This document shows positions 6,189-15,718 of a stretch of 36,146 nucleotides of DNA, in pieces (the stretch's first letter is position 1; each line of letters starts with the position of its first letter). The translations under genes and the position numbers were made by a program. The DNA is from UBA1227 sp045642705 (lineage in GTDB: Bacteria; Bacillota; Clostridia; Oscillospirales; Acutalibacteraceae): positions 1-36,146 of the forward strand of contig JAZUJK010000012.1 in assembly GCA_045642705.1 (NCBI GenBank), written 5' to 3'. The notes below the pieces were generated by a model. That model saw only the letters and a list, made by a program, of their open reading frames with translations. It was not told the DNA's origin and did no database searches.

Positions 6189-8165
6189 ATGAATTCAAAG
6201 TATCCTAACCTACTTTCACCTGCAAAGATAGGTAATGTGGAACTTCGCAACAGAACAATCATGGCTGCCATGGGTATGAGCCAGTCAGACAATGGCTTTG
6301 TAAACAAGGCAACTATTAACCACTATGCTGAGCGCGCAAAAGGTGGAGTTGGCGGTATTATCGTTGAAGTAACTTGCGTTGATACACCACTCGGTCTTAA
6401 CACCAAGGGCATGCTTATCATCGATGATGATAAATACATCCCAGGTATGGCCGACCTTGCAAACGCAATCCATGAAGGTGGTGCGAAAGCATTCCTTCAG
6501 ATTTCTCACACAGGTCGTGGCGCTCGTCGTCCAATTATTGGTGATCAGCCAGTAGGACCAAGTGCTGTTGCAATGCCTTACTCATACATGATGGGTCTTG
6601 CTAATGAGACACCACGTGAACTCACAATTCCAGAGATTAAGGAAATTGAGGAAAAATATGCTCAGGCTGCACTTCGCGCAAAGAAGGCAGGCTTTGATGG
6701 TATCGAAATCCACAGTGTTGGTTATTATCTCGGACAGCAGTTCCTTTCCAAGACTGCTAATATCCGTAAGGACGAATATGGCGGAAGCCGCAAGAATCGT
6801 ATGCGCTTCCATACTAATATCATCAAGAGAATCCGTGAACTCTGCGGACCAGATTTCGCTATTCTCCTCAAACTTCCTGCAATTGAAATCGGTACATATT
6901 CTGGTATTTCAATCTTTGATGGTATGTATTACTTCAAGGAATTCCAAAAGATTGGCGTAGATGCAATCGAAGTACTCGCTGGTAAATGGTCAAGTGAAGC
7001 TGGCAAGAATGAAGCACCAGATTCTGCTTATAAAGATTGTATGGCAGTAGCACTCAGTGCTGTAATGAAAGTTGCTGTTTTCCTTCAGACTGGTCACAAG
7101 AGCACAATCCCATATATCGCTGGTGGACGTGCACAAAATCCAGTAGCAGCAGAAAAGGTTCTCAAGAGAAAAGAATGCGAATTCATTTTCGTAGGTCATG
7201 GACTTCTTGCACAGCCTGACCTTGTTAACCTCTATGCACAAGGTCGCGAAGATGAGATTAGACCATGCATCGGTTGTGGTCACTGCATCGATCACCAGCT
7301 ACAGCATGGTGGCAAAGCAATTTGCTCAAGCAACCCAGTTCTTGCTCGTGGTGATAACGACTACACAATCACTCCTGCTAAGAAATCAAAGCACGTAGTA
7401 GTAATCGGTGCTGGTGTTGCAGGTGTTGAGGCTGCAAGAATCGCAGCAATCCGTGGTCACAAGGTTGACCTTTATGACAAGGCAAAAGAAGTTGGCGGCC
7501 AGATGAACCTTGCCGACAAGCCACCTTTCAAAGAGAACTTCAAACTCCTCAAACCATATCTCGAGCGTCAGCTTGAAATCACTGGTGTAAATGTACATCT
7601 TGGCACAGAGGTTTCAAAAGAAGACATCCTAAACATGAATGCAGATGCAGTTGTTTGCGCAACAGGTGTTATTCCATCAATGCTCAAGATTCCTGGTGCT
7701 GAGCGCGCTATCAATGCAAATGATGTACTTGCCGGCGCCAATACCGGAAAGAATGTTGTTGTAATCGGTGGCGGTTCTATCGGTTGCGAAACAGCAGAAC
7801 TTCTACAAAAGCAAGGCAAAAATGTTGCCATCCTTGAGATGACAGATACACTAGCTGGCAACACAGGTAAGACAAATCAGACTATCCTTCTCAGCCACTT
7901 AAAGGGACATGGTGTAAAACTCTTCACAGAGTCAGCTGTTCAAAGCATTACTGACAAGACAGTTATTTATAAGGACAAGGCTGGTAAAGAAAAGTCACTT
8001 CCTGCAGACACAGTTGTTATGTCAGTCGGAAATAAACCTAATACTTCCCTCTATGATTCACTAAAAGATGACGTAAAAGAAATCTATAATATCGGTGATT
8101 CAAATGGCGGCGGAATCATTCCAAATGCTGTCTATGAAGGATATACAGTAGGAAATAAAATTTAA
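6189..8165 (+). CDS. FMN/FAD/Fe-S NADH:flavin oxidoreductase (old yellow enzyme, FadH/BaiH/2-enoate reductase type)
   Basis: 658 residues in the three-part layout of 2,4-dienoyl-CoA reductase and 2-enoate reductase. Residues 1-340 are an FMN-binding TIM barrel (LLSPAKIGNVELRNR, ISHTGRGAR, then the NIRKDEYGGSRKNRMRF signature). Cys360, Cys363, Cys366 and Cys379 (CIGCGHC...C) ligate a 4Fe-4S cluster. Residues from about 400 hold a FAD Rossmann motif (VVVIGAGVAGVEAAR) and a second dinucleotide motif (VVVIGGGSIGCETAE) for NAD(P)H. The ATG at 6189 follows AAGGGGGAGA; an upstream in-frame ATG at 6066 is inside the preceding terminator and is rejected. The gene is monocistronic. The likely role is reduction of an activated C=C bond, but the substrate cannot be told from the sequence. 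Confidence 0.9.
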   Translation: MNSKYPNLLSPAKIGNVELRNRTIMAAMGMSQSDNGFVNKATINHYAERAKGGVGGIIVEVTCVDTPLGLNTKGMLIIDDDKYIPGMADLANAIHEGGAKAFLQISHTGRGARRPIIGDQPVGPSAVAMPYSYMMGLANETPRELTIPEIKEIEEKYAQAALRAKKAGFDGIEIHSVGYYLGQQFLSKTANIRKDEYGGSRKNRMRFHTNIIKRIRELCGPDFAILLKLPAIEIGTYSGISIFDGMYYFKEFQKIGVDAIEVLAGKWSSEAGKNEAPDSAYKDCMAVALSAVMKVAVFLQTGHKSTIPYIAGGRAQNPVAAEKVLKRKECEFIFVGHGLLAQPDLVNLYAQGREDEIRPCIGCGHCIDHQLQHGGKAICSSNPVLARGDNDYTITPAKKSKHVVVIGAGVAGVEAARIAAIRGHKVDLYDKAKEVGGQMNLADKPPFKENFKLLKPYLERQLEITGVNVHLGTEVSKEDILNMNADAVVCATGVIPSMLKIPGAERAINANDVLAGANTGKNVVVIGGGSIGCETAELLQKQGKNVAILEMTDTLAGNTGKTNQTILLSHLKGHGVKLFTESAVQSITDKTVIYKDKAGKEKSLPADTVVMSVGNKPNTSLYDSLKDDVKEIYNIGDSNGGGIIPNAVYEGYTVGNKI

Positions 8166-8180
8166 GATATTTATTACAAT

Positions 8181-8218
8181 AAAAAGGGCTGTTCTACTTC
8201 ACAGAACAGCCTTTTTTT
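8181..8218 (+). terminator. Terminator after the flavin oxidoreductase gene
   Basis: AGGGCTGTTCT (8185-8195) pairs with AGAACAGCCT (8203-8212), with one bulged G, and runs into seven Ts. Confidence 0.85.
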
Positions 8219-8273
8219 GTTAAAATATATGTATTATTTTTTAAGGATTAGATTATAAGTAGAGGTGCTAATA

Positions 8274-8774
8274 ATGCCTAAAAGAGATAACTATATTTCT
8301 TGGGACGAATATTTCATGGGAGTCGCAAAACTTGCTTCTCTGAGATCCAAGGATCCTAACACTCAAGTTGGCGCTTGCATTGTAAATCAAAACAATAAAA
8401 TTATGTCCGTTGGATATAATGGATTCCCTTGCGGTTGCTCAGATGATGACTTCCCATGGGACAGAACAGCCGACTGCGAAACCGATACTAAGTATCCTTA
8501 TGTATGTCATGCCGAACTCAATGCAATTCTCAATAATGAAGGTGGAGATCTCCATGGCTGTAAAATCTATGTTGCTCTCTTCCCTTGCAACGAGTGTGCC
8601 AAGGCAATTATTCAAACTGGCATTAGCGAAGTAGTATACCTCTCCGACAAATATGCTGATACACCTCTTACAAAAGCTTCTCGCAAAATGCTTGAAGCTG
8701 CCGGTGTAAAACTCACCAAACTCGGTGAGCATTCCCCTGAGCTCGTTCTCGATCTCAGAGAAGAAAATGTTTAA
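8274..8774 (+). CDS. dCMP/cytidine deaminase family protein (ComEB-like)
   Basis: 166 residues, the length of a bacterial dCMP deaminase. Zinc ligands and catalytic Glu are visible as CHAE (His79, Glu81) and PCNEC (Cys105, Cys108). The N-terminal SWDEYFMGVAKLASLRSKDP segment and VGYNGFPCGCSD, with additional cysteines, are typical of dCMP deaminases, which make dUMP for thymidylate synthesis. The ATG at 8274 follows AGAGGTG; a GTG three codons upstream overlaps that ribosome site. It is followed after 25 bases by the D-aspartate ligase-like gene, so the three genes from here to 10820 may be one transcript. Confidence 0.88.
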   Translation: MPKRDNYISWDEYFMGVAKLASLRSKDPNTQVGACIVNQNNKIMSVGYNGFPCGCSDDDFPWDRTADCETDTKYPYVCHAELNAILNNEGGDLHGCKIYVALFPCNECAKAIIQTGISEVVYLSDKYADTPLTKASRKMLEAAGVKLTKLGEHSPELVLDLREENV

Positions 8775-8799
8775 TTATTTCTAAAGAAGGTTTATTTAG

Positions 8800-10059
8800 A
8801 TGGAATTTAAAGAGCAAGATTTCTTACCAGTAATTCTTGGTGCAGATATCACCGCATATAGCCTCGTTCGTTCTTTCCACGAGGAATATAATGTAAAGTC
8901 TCTTGTCGTAAGCAGACTTGAAGCAAAAATTATTTCTGCCAGCAAGATTTGCGAAAATCGTGTTTTCGCAGGCCTTGATGATGCAGAAGTTCTAGTTGAT
9001 ACTCTCATCCAGATTGGAAAAGAATTTGAAGGCAAGAAAAAGCTTATCGTTATGGGATGCGGTGACTGGTATGTTCGCAATCTCATTGAGAACAAGGATA
9101 AACTATCACCATATTATATAATTCCATATATCGATGAGGAACTTCTCAACAAGATTGTTCTAAAGGACAAGTTCTATGAGATATGTGATGAACTCGATAT
9201 CGCACATCCTAATACCTATGTTTATACATGTGGCGAGGAAAATGATTTAAATCTTCCTTTTGAATATCCTGTTATTGCAAAATGTGCAAACTCAGCAATG
9301 TATCACTATGCTAAGTTTGAGGGTAAGAAAAAGGTTTTCCGCTTTGAAAACGAAGAGGACCTCCGCACAATGCTCAATAATCTTGAAGAATCAAGTTATG
9401 ATTACAAATTCTTGATTCAAGATTGTATCCCTGGTGACGATACCAACATGCGCGTTCTCACTTGCTACTGTGACCGAAATAGCAAAGTGCGTTTCGCATC
9501 TTTCGGTCACGTATTACTTGAGGACCACACCCCATCAGCAATAGGCAACCCTGTTGCTATCATCAACGAAGTTGATGAAAATGTTGTAGCTGATGCTCAG
9601 AAATTCCTCGAAAGTATAGGATATACTGGATTTGCCAATTTCGATCTCAAATATGATGAGCGCGATGGCAAATATAAATTCTTTGAAATCAATGTTCGTC
9701 TCGGACGCAGCAACTTCTATGTAACAGGTAGCGGATTCAATACAGTTAAATGGATAGTTGACGACCTCGTATATGAAAAAGAATTCTCAGATGAAATTGT
9801 AGTTGCTGATAATGAGAACCTCTTCACTGTTGTTCCTCGCGGAATAATCACAAGATATGTTAAGGATCACGCTGATATCCTCGAGAGAGTCAAGAGACTC
9901 TGGAAAGAGAAAAAAGTAAGCTATCCTCTAAATTATAAAGTTGATATGGGTCTCGTACGTGGATTCTATGTAATTGCCGCATATTTCAATCAATATCGCA
10001 AATATTACAAGATGGAAAAGACCTCAACTCCTGTATATGGAGATATCAAGAAACAGTAA
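8800..10059 (+). CDS. ATP-grasp carboxylate-amine ligase, probable D-aspartate ligase
   Basis: 419 residues. An N-terminal nucleotide-binding-like domain (PVILGADITAYSLVRSFHEEY) is followed by an ATP-grasp fold: YPVIAKCANS near residue 155, LIQDCIPGDD near 205, and the metal/ATP-binding FEINVRLGRSNFYVTGSG near 302-319. This length and layout match the Enterococcus faecium D-aspartate ligase Aslfm, which adds D-Asp to the lysine side chain of peptidoglycan precursors. That gene is likewise next to an aspartate racemase. Here the racemase follows after 23 bases, which is the strongest support for D-Asp as substrate. Other carboxylate-amine ligases share the fold, so substrate assignment is inference. 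Confidence 0.78.
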   Translation: MEFKEQDFLPVILGADITAYSLVRSFHEEYNVKSLVVSRLEAKIISASKICENRVFAGLDDAEVLVDTLIQIGKEFEGKKKLIVMGCGDWYVRNLIENKDKLSPYYIIPYIDEELLNKIVLKDKFYEICDELDIAHPNTYVYTCGEENDLNLPFEYPVIAKCANSAMYHYAKFEGKKKVFRFENEEDLRTMLNNLEESSYDYKFLIQDCIPGDDTNMRVLTCYCDRNSKVRFASFGHVLLEDHTPSAIGNPVAIINEVDENVVADAQKFLESIGYTGFANFDLKYDERDGKYKFFEINVRLGRSNFYVTGSGFNTVKWIVDDLVYEKEFSDEIVVADNENLFTVVPRGIITRYVKDHADILERVKRLWKEKKVSYPLNYKVDMGLVRGFYVIAAYFNQYRKYYKMEKTSTPVYGDIKKQ

Positions 10060-10082
10060 TTCCCCTCGAAAGGAGAGTCCCT

Positions 10083-10820
10083 ATGTCTTATAAGAAACTT
10101 GGCATACTAGGTGGCGTTGGCCCACTCGCTTCAGTTTATTTTACTGACTTGCTTGTCAGTGGAACTGTTGCCGACTGTGACCAAGCACACATACCATTCT
10201 TTCTATATAACGACGTATATATCCCTGATCGTTCAGCATATTTGCTTGGCCAATCAGATGACAGTCCTCTCCCAGAACTTGTCAATGGCGTAAAGCAACT
10301 CGAAGGCCTCGGCTGCGACTTGATAGTTGTAACTTGCAATACTGCTCACTATTTCTATGATGAGATGGCGGCAGCCGTATCTGTTCCCGTTCTCAATATC
10401 ATTGAGAACGCCCTAAATAGCGCAAAAGAGCAAAATCCTGATCTCAAGAAAATTGGAATTCTTGCAACAGATGGCACTGTAGAGGGAAAAGTCTATAAGA
10501 CAGTTGCAGAAAAAATGGGTATCGAATATATGAGCCCATCACCAGAGACACAGGAAAAAATTATGTCTCTCATATATGATGTAAAAGTCGGAAAAGAAAT
10601 TGATCCAAATACAATCCTTCGTGCCGCAGAGGAGCTCGAAGCAAGTGGCTGTGACGCTATTATTCTCGGATGCACAGAATTATCCGTAGTATCTAGACAG
10701 AACCGCCTCACCAAGATAGATAATCATCTTGTTGATGCGATGACAGCACTTGCAAAATCTTGCGTTCTCCTCAGCGGAAAAGAATGGAAAGATACAGACA
10801 AAGTTTGCACAGTATTATAA
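10083..10820 (+). CDS. Aspartate/glutamate racemase family protein, probable aspartate racemase
   Basis: 245 residues. The cofactor-independent racemase fold shows both catalytic cysteines: Cys85 in VTCNTAH and Cys197 in ILGCTEL. The N-terminus KLGILGGVGPLAS is typical of aspartate racemases (GGVGP) rather than of MurI glutamate racemases. It lies 23 bases after the ATP-grasp ligase with an AAAGGAGAG ribosome site and is closed by a bidirectional terminator. The likely job is supplying D-aspartate to the ligase for peptidoglycan cross-bridges. Confidence 0.88.
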   Translation: MSYKKLGILGGVGPLASVYFTDLLVSGTVADCDQAHIPFFLYNDVYIPDRSAYLLGQSDDSPLPELVNGVKQLEGLGCDLIVVTCNTAHYFYDEMAAAVSVPVLNIIENALNSAKEQNPDLKKIGILATDGTVEGKVYKTVAEKMGIEYMSPSPETQEKIMSLIYDVKVGKEIDPNTILRAAEELEASGCDAIILGCTELSVVSRQNRLTKIDNHLVDAMTALAKSCVLLSGKEWKDTDKVCTVL

Positions 10821-10840
10821 AAACAACATAAAGAGATAAA

Positions 10841-10872
10841 AAAATAGAGGCCTTTCGGCCTCTATTTTTTAT
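10841..10872. terminator. Bidirectional terminator between the racemase gene and gyrA
   Basis: Arms AAAAATAGAGGCC (10841-10853) and GGCCTCTATTTTT (10858-10870) pair perfectly over 13 positions around TTTC. Both flanks give T-runs, and both convergent genes end here. Confidence 0.92.
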
Positions 10873-10877
10873 TTGTT

Positions 10878-13433
10878 TTATTCTGTTGCTGATTCTTCGG
10901 CTTCGGCTGCTTCTTCAACCTCAGATGAATCTGCAACTATCTCCTGCTTTTCCCATTCTTCACGAATTACAGACAATGTGATTACCTTGTCCTCGTCCTC
11001 TTTAATTCTCATAACCTTAACGCCCTTGGCTGGACGAGTTACAAGATTAACTTCAGTTGATGGGATACGAATGATAACACCGTTTGCAGAGATCATAATA
11101 AGATCATCTTCGTCGCTTACAACACGAATTGCTGCAACCTTACCAAATTTCTCAACTCTGTAATTGAGAAGACCAGAACCGCCACGCTTCTGTACTTTAT
11201 AATCTCCAGGATTTGAACGACGGCCAAAGCCTGTTTCAGAAACTGTAAGAACAGTTGCATCATCATCAATTACATCAAATCCGACAACCTCATCATCAGC
11301 CTTCTTCAGTGTAATTGATTTAACACCACGTGCTGTTCTACCAAGTGTACGAGCATCTGTCTCATGGAATCTAATGCTCATACCTTCCTTAGTTGCAACA
11401 AGAAGATCATCATTACCACTTGTAAGCTTAACCCATGAAAGTTCATCGTCTTCATCAAGATTGATTGCAATAAGACCAGACTTTCTAACATTCTTATAAT
11501 CAACAAGAGGTGTACGCTTGATAATACCCTTCTTGGTCATCATGCAGAGATACTCTTCACCCTCGATTTCAGGAACACGAAGCATTGAAGAAACTTTTTC
11601 ACCTGGCATAAGTGGAAGAATATTTACAATATTCGTACCCTTGCTCTGACGAGAAGCTTCTGGAATCTCATATCCTTTCAGTCTATATGTACGACCGAGA
11701 TTAGTGAAGAACATAACATGGTCATGTGATGAGCATGTAAACATGAACTCTGTAATATCATCCTCTTTCTGAGTCATACCAGAAATACCACGACCACCGC
11801 GGTGCTGAGTCTGATACTCAGTAGTTGGCATACGCTTTACATAACCCATATTAGTAAGAGTCATTACAACTGATTCCTCAGGAATGAGATCCTCAATATC
11901 AACTTCACCAGATACGTTACAGATTTCTGTACGTCTCTCATCACCAAATTTATCAGCAATTGCAAGAGATTCTTCCTTGATGAGAGCCATCATCTTGCTC
12001 TCATCAGCAAGGAGTGCCTCATACTCAGCAATTCTTTCATGGATAGAATCGAGTTCATCCATAATCTTTTGAATTTCAAGACCAGCAAGTTGTCCAAGAC
12101 GGAATGCTACGATTGCCTGAGCCTGTGGCTCATCGAAACCGAATTTTTCCATGATGGCAAGCTTCGCTTCTGCTTGGCCACCCTTACAATGACGGATTGT
12201 ATCAATGATATCGTCAACAATATCGATAGCTTTTGCAAGACCTTCTAAGATATGAGCACGCTCAAGTGCCTTGCCAAGTTCAAATTTTGTACGACGAGTA
12301 ACAATATCCTTCTGGAAATTAATAAACTCTGTGAGATATTCCTTGAGTGTTAAAATCTTAGGCTGTCCATCTACAATACAGAGATTGATTACACCAAATG
12401 ATGTCTGAAGCTGTGTATATTGGAACAACTGATTGAGAATAACATTAGGATTAGCATCACGCTTGAGATCGATTGAAATATACATTCCATGTCTGGATGA
12501 ATAATCATTTACATCTGCAATGCCATCGATTCTCTTCTCTTTTACGAGATCTGCAATTGATTCGATAAGGCGAGCCTTATTTACACCATATGGAATCTCT
12601 GTAACTTTAATTTCGAAACGGCCATTTGCCTTTTCAACTATTTCTGTACGAGCACGAACTGTAATTTTTCCACGTCCTGTTGCATAAGCAGCGCGGATAC
12701 CAGAACGGCCCATGATAATACCTGATGTTGGGAAGTCAGGACCTGGAATATGCTCCATAAGTTCTGCGAGTTCAATATCAGGATTATCAATTATTGCACA
12801 CATGCCATTGATAACCTCAGATAGATTGTGAGGTGGTATGTTAGTTGCCATACCAACTGCAATACCCATTGAACCATTTACAAGGAGGTTAGGAAAACGA
12901 ACTGGTAAAACAGTTGGCTCCTTGAGACGATCGTCATAGTTTGGAACGAAATCTACTGTATCCTTATCAATATCCTGAAGCATACGAACTGAAAGTCTGC
13001 TCATTTTAGACTCAGTATAACGGTATGCAGCAGGTGGGTCTCCATCGATAGAACCGAAGTTACCATGTCCATCTACGAGTGTGTAACGCATAGAGAAATT
13101 CTGTGCAAGACGAACCATTGCATCATATACAGATGCATCACCATGTGGATGATAACGTCCAAGTACAGCACCAACAGTATCTGCACATTTTCTGTATGCT
13201 TTATCAGGTGTTAAGCCATTTTCATGCATAGTATAGATAATTCTTCTATGTACTGGCTTCAAACCATCTCTAACATCAGGAAGAGCACGTGAAATAATTA
13301 CTGACATTGAATAGTCGAGGAATGATTTACGCATCTCTGCATCGAGATCTACTGTGACAACTTTTGTATTTTCCAGATTTTCACGGAATTCTTGTTCTTT
13401 TTGCTTCTGAACTTCTGAACTAATTTTTGCCAT
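10878..13433 (-). CDS. gyrA: DNA gyrase subunit A
   Basis: 851 residues. GyrA cuts and rejoins DNA in the A2B2 gyrase that introduces negative supercoils. The active-site Tyr139 lies in AAYRYTES, and the quinolone-determining region reads HPHGDASVYDAMVRLAQ. The GyrA box QHRGGRG is present near residue 560, and six beta-pinwheel repeats follow; this box is what separates gyrase from topoisomerase IV. Ala100 occupies the position of E. coli Ser83, with Ser101 and Asp104 following. The tail from about 830 is acidic. It follows gyrB by 14 bases and starts at ATG after AAGGAGGGG. Confidence 0.98.
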   Translation of the reverse strand: MAKISSEVQKQKEQEFRENLENTKVVTVDLDAEMRKSFLDYSMSVIISRALPDVRDGLKPVHRRIIYTMHENGLTPDKAYRKCADTVGAVLGRYHPHGDASVYDAMVRLAQNFSMRYTLVDGHGNFGSIDGDPPAAYRYTESKMSRLSVRMLQDIDKDTVDFVPNYDDRLKEPTVLPVRFPNLLVNGSMGIAVGMATNIPPHNLSEVINGMCAIIDNPDIELAELMEHIPGPDFPTSGIIMGRSGIRAAYATGRGKITVRARTEIVEKANGRFEIKVTEIPYGVNKARLIESIADLVKEKRIDGIADVNDYSSRHGMYISIDLKRDANPNVILNQLFQYTQLQTSFGVINLCIVDGQPKILTLKEYLTEFINFQKDIVTRRTKFELGKALERAHILEGLAKAIDIVDDIIDTIRHCKGGQAEAKLAIMEKFGFDEPQAQAIVAFRLGQLAGLEIQKIMDELDSIHERIAEYEALLADESKMMALIKEESLAIADKFGDERRTEICNVSGEVDIEDLIPEESVVMTLTNMGYVKRMPTTEYQTQHRGGRGISGMTQKEDDITEFMFTCSSHDHVMFFTNLGRTYRLKGYEIPEASRQSKGTNIVNILPLMPGEKVSSMLRVPEIEGEEYLCMMTKKGIIKRTPLVDYKNVRKSGLIAINLDEDDELSWVKLTSGNDDLLVATKEGMSIRFHETDARTLGRTARGVKSITLKKADDEVVGFDVIDDDATVLTVSETGFGRRSNPGDYKVQKRGGSGLLNYRVEKFGKVAAIRVVSDEDDLIMISANGVIIRIPSTEVNLVTRPAKGVKVMRIKEDEDKVITLSVIREEWEKQEIVADSSEVEEAAEAEESATE

Positions 13434-13447
13434 CTTATCACCCCTCC

Positions 13448-15439
13448 TTAAATATCAAGATTTTGAACGTATTTCGCGTTCTTTTCAATAAATTCACGAC
13501 GTGGCTCTACTTTATCGCCCATCAGAATTGAGAATGTTTCATCAGCTACCATTGCATCCTCAAGATGTACGAGTTTCATGATACGAGTTTTAGGATCCAT
13601 TGTTGTTTCCCAGAGCTGTTCTGCGTCCATTTCACCAAGACCCTTATATCTCTGGATGTCACAATTTCCACCGAGCTCTTCAATCTTTTGATCTCTTTCT
13701 TCATCTGAGAAAGCATATTCTGATTTCTTACCCTTACTCAACTTATAAAGTGGTGGCTGAGCAATATAAACATGTCCTTCCTCAATGAGAGGTCTCATAT
13801 AGCGGAAGAAGAATGTAAGAAGCAATGTCTGAATATGAGCACCGTCGACATCGGCATCGGACATGATAACAATCTTGTTATAGCGAAGCTTTTCAATATC
13901 AAAGTCCTCGCCGATTCCTGTTCCGAGTGCTGTTACAACTGGTGTCAATTTATCATTGCCAATAACCTTATCAAGTCTAGCTTTTTCAACATTAAGCATC
14001 TTGCCCCAAAGTGGGAGAATTGCCTGATATTGACGCTCACGTCCCTCTTTTGCAGAACCGCCCGCAGAATCACCCTCTACTATGTAGAGTTCTGTAAGTT
14101 CTGCGCCCTTATCAAGACAATCTGCAAGTTTTCCTGGAAGTGAATTTCCCTCAAGAGCAGTCTTACGACGAGCAAGATCTCTTGCTTTTCTTGCTGCTTC
14201 TCTTGCTCTCGATGCTTCAAGTGCTTTATTGTAGATAGCTCTTGCAACAGAAGGATTTTCCTCGAAATATTCCATGAGCTTGTCATAAACAGTCTTGGAA
14301 ACGAGAGGTGTAATATCAGTGTTACCGAGTTTACCCTTAGTCTGTCCTTCAAATTCAGCCTCTGTAAGTTTTACAGAAATGACAGCGATCATGCCCTCAC
14401 GAACATCATCACCGGACAATTTCTTGTCGCTATCCTTTAAAATATTATATTTCTTGCCATAATCATTAAATACTCTTGTGAGAGCTGTCTTAAATCCAGC
14501 TTCATGAGTACCGCCATCGATTGTACGAACGTTGTTAGCATAAGAATAGAGGATTTCGTTATAGCTATCGTTGTACATAAGAGAAATATCTACTTCTCTA
14601 TCGCCCTTTACAGCTTTAAATGAAATTGGAGAGTCGTGGAGAGGAGTAAATCCACGTTTATTATTAATGAAGTTTACAAATTCAGTAATACCGCCTTCGT
14701 AGCAATATACTTCTGGCTCTTCGCGCTCTGGATTGTCACGAAGATCTGTAAGTGTAATCTTGAGACCAGCATTTAAGAATGCCTGCTCGCGAAGACGTTT
14801 TTCCAAAATGTCAAACTCATAAGTTGTAGTCTCTTGGAAAATTTCCTTATTTGCTTTAAATCTGATTGTTGTACCGGTCTTATCCGTATCACCAATTATC
14901 TTAAGTGGCTCAACAGGTTCACCTATTTCAAATCTCTGATAATGAACATGACCATCCTGAGATACTTCTACCTCAAACCATTCAGCAAGTGCATTTACTA
15001 CTGATGAACCAACGCCATGAAGGCCTCCAGATACTTTATATCCAGATCCACCAAACTTACCACCTGCGTGAAGTACTGTAAGTACAACAGTTACAGAAGA
15101 TATTCCATACTTTTCATTTATACCAACAGGAATACCACGACCGTTATCAATTACTTCGATAACATCGTCTGGTAACATATTAACTTCAATATGTGTACAA
15201 TAACCTGCTAATGCTTCATCTATCGAGTTATCAACAATTTCATAAACCAGATGATGAAGTCCTTTTGGTCCAGTTGATCCAATATACATACCAGGACGTT
15301 TTCTAACTGCCTCTAATCCTTCAAGTACTTGGATCTGATCCGCACCATATTCTTCTGTTACAAGAGTATCCATTGAATCGACATCATCAAATTCGCCAAT
15401 TTCCTCTTCCAATGCAAGCTCTTTCTCTTCAATATCCAA
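13448..15439 (-). CDS. gyrB: DNA gyrase subunit B
   Basis: 663 residues from the chosen start. GyrB is the ATPase subunit: the GHKL domain shows EIVDNSIDEA, DNGRGIPVG and GGLHGVGSSVVNAL, and the Toprim domain shows YIVEGDSAGGSAK and IMSDADVDGAHI. The ATG at 15454 is part of the ribosome site ATGGAGGG; seven bases after GGAGGG is an in-frame TTG (15439), which I take as the start. About 33 acidic residues (rich in Glu and Asp) precede the conserved QIQVLEGLEAVRKRPGMYIG. The gene lies 18 bases after remB and 14 before gyrA, as in other Firmicutes. Confidence 0.96.
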   Translation of the reverse strand: MDIEEKELALEEEIGEFDDVDSMDTLVTEEYGADQIQVLEGLEAVRKRPGMYIGSTGPKGLHHLVYEIVDNSIDEALAGYCTHIEVNMLPDDVIEVIDNGRGIPVGINEKYGISSVTVVLTVLHAGGKFGGSGYKVSGGLHGVGSSVVNALAEWFEVEVSQDGHVHYQRFEIGEPVEPLKIIGDTDKTGTTIRFKANKEIFQETTTYEFDILEKRLREQAFLNAGLKITLTDLRDNPEREEPEVYCYEGGITEFVNFINNKRGFTPLHDSPISFKAVKGDREVDISLMYNDSYNEILYSYANNVRTIDGGTHEAGFKTALTRVFNDYGKKYNILKDSDKKLSGDDVREGMIAVISVKLTEAEFEGQTKGKLGNTDITPLVSKTVYDKLMEYFEENPSVARAIYNKALEASRAREAARKARDLARRKTALEGNSLPGKLADCLDKGAELTELYIVEGDSAGGSAKEGRERQYQAILPLWGKMLNVEKARLDKVIGNDKLTPVVTALGTGIGEDFDIEKLRYNKIVIMSDADVDGAHIQTLLLTFFFRYMRPLIEEGHVYIAQPPLYKLSKGKKSEYAFSDEERDQKIEELGGNCDIQRYKGLGEMDAEQLWETTMDPKTRIMKLVHLEDAMVADETFSILMGDKVEPRREFIEKNAKYVQNLDI

Positions 15440-15457
15440 ACTACAACCCTCCATATA

Positions 15458-15718
15458 CTAAATGCCTTCGGAAAAGCGTTTAACCAATGTTATTGGAGAT
15501 AATTGAGAAATATAAACTCTCTCTTCTCCATTTTCATTATTTTTACAAATTATAAATGATTTAGGTAATTCCATTGATACATTTACTACCTGATTATTTC
15601 TAGACGCGTGTGCGAGATAATCTCTCGTCGCCTTGGACACAGTAGTATTATCGATATCAAAAATACCTATAATATCATCCGTTTTAATAACAGTATCCTG
15701 TCCTAAGTGGAGGAACAT
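15458..15718 (-). CDS. remB: DUF370 extracellular matrix regulator RemB
   Basis: 86 residues of the DUF370 family (MFLHLGQDTVIKTDDIIGIF), in its normal place between recF and gyrB, where Bacillus has remB (yaaB). RemA of the same family is a DNA-binding activator of biofilm matrix genes; the role of RemB homologues is less clear. The start lies inside the recF 3' end (16-base overlap) with an AGGGAGG ribosome site, suggesting coupled translation. Confidence 0.9.
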   Translation of the reverse strand: MFLHLGQDTVIKTDDIIGIFDIDNTTVSKATRDYLAHASRNNQVVNVSMELPKSFIICKNNENGEERVYISQLSPITLVKRFSEGI

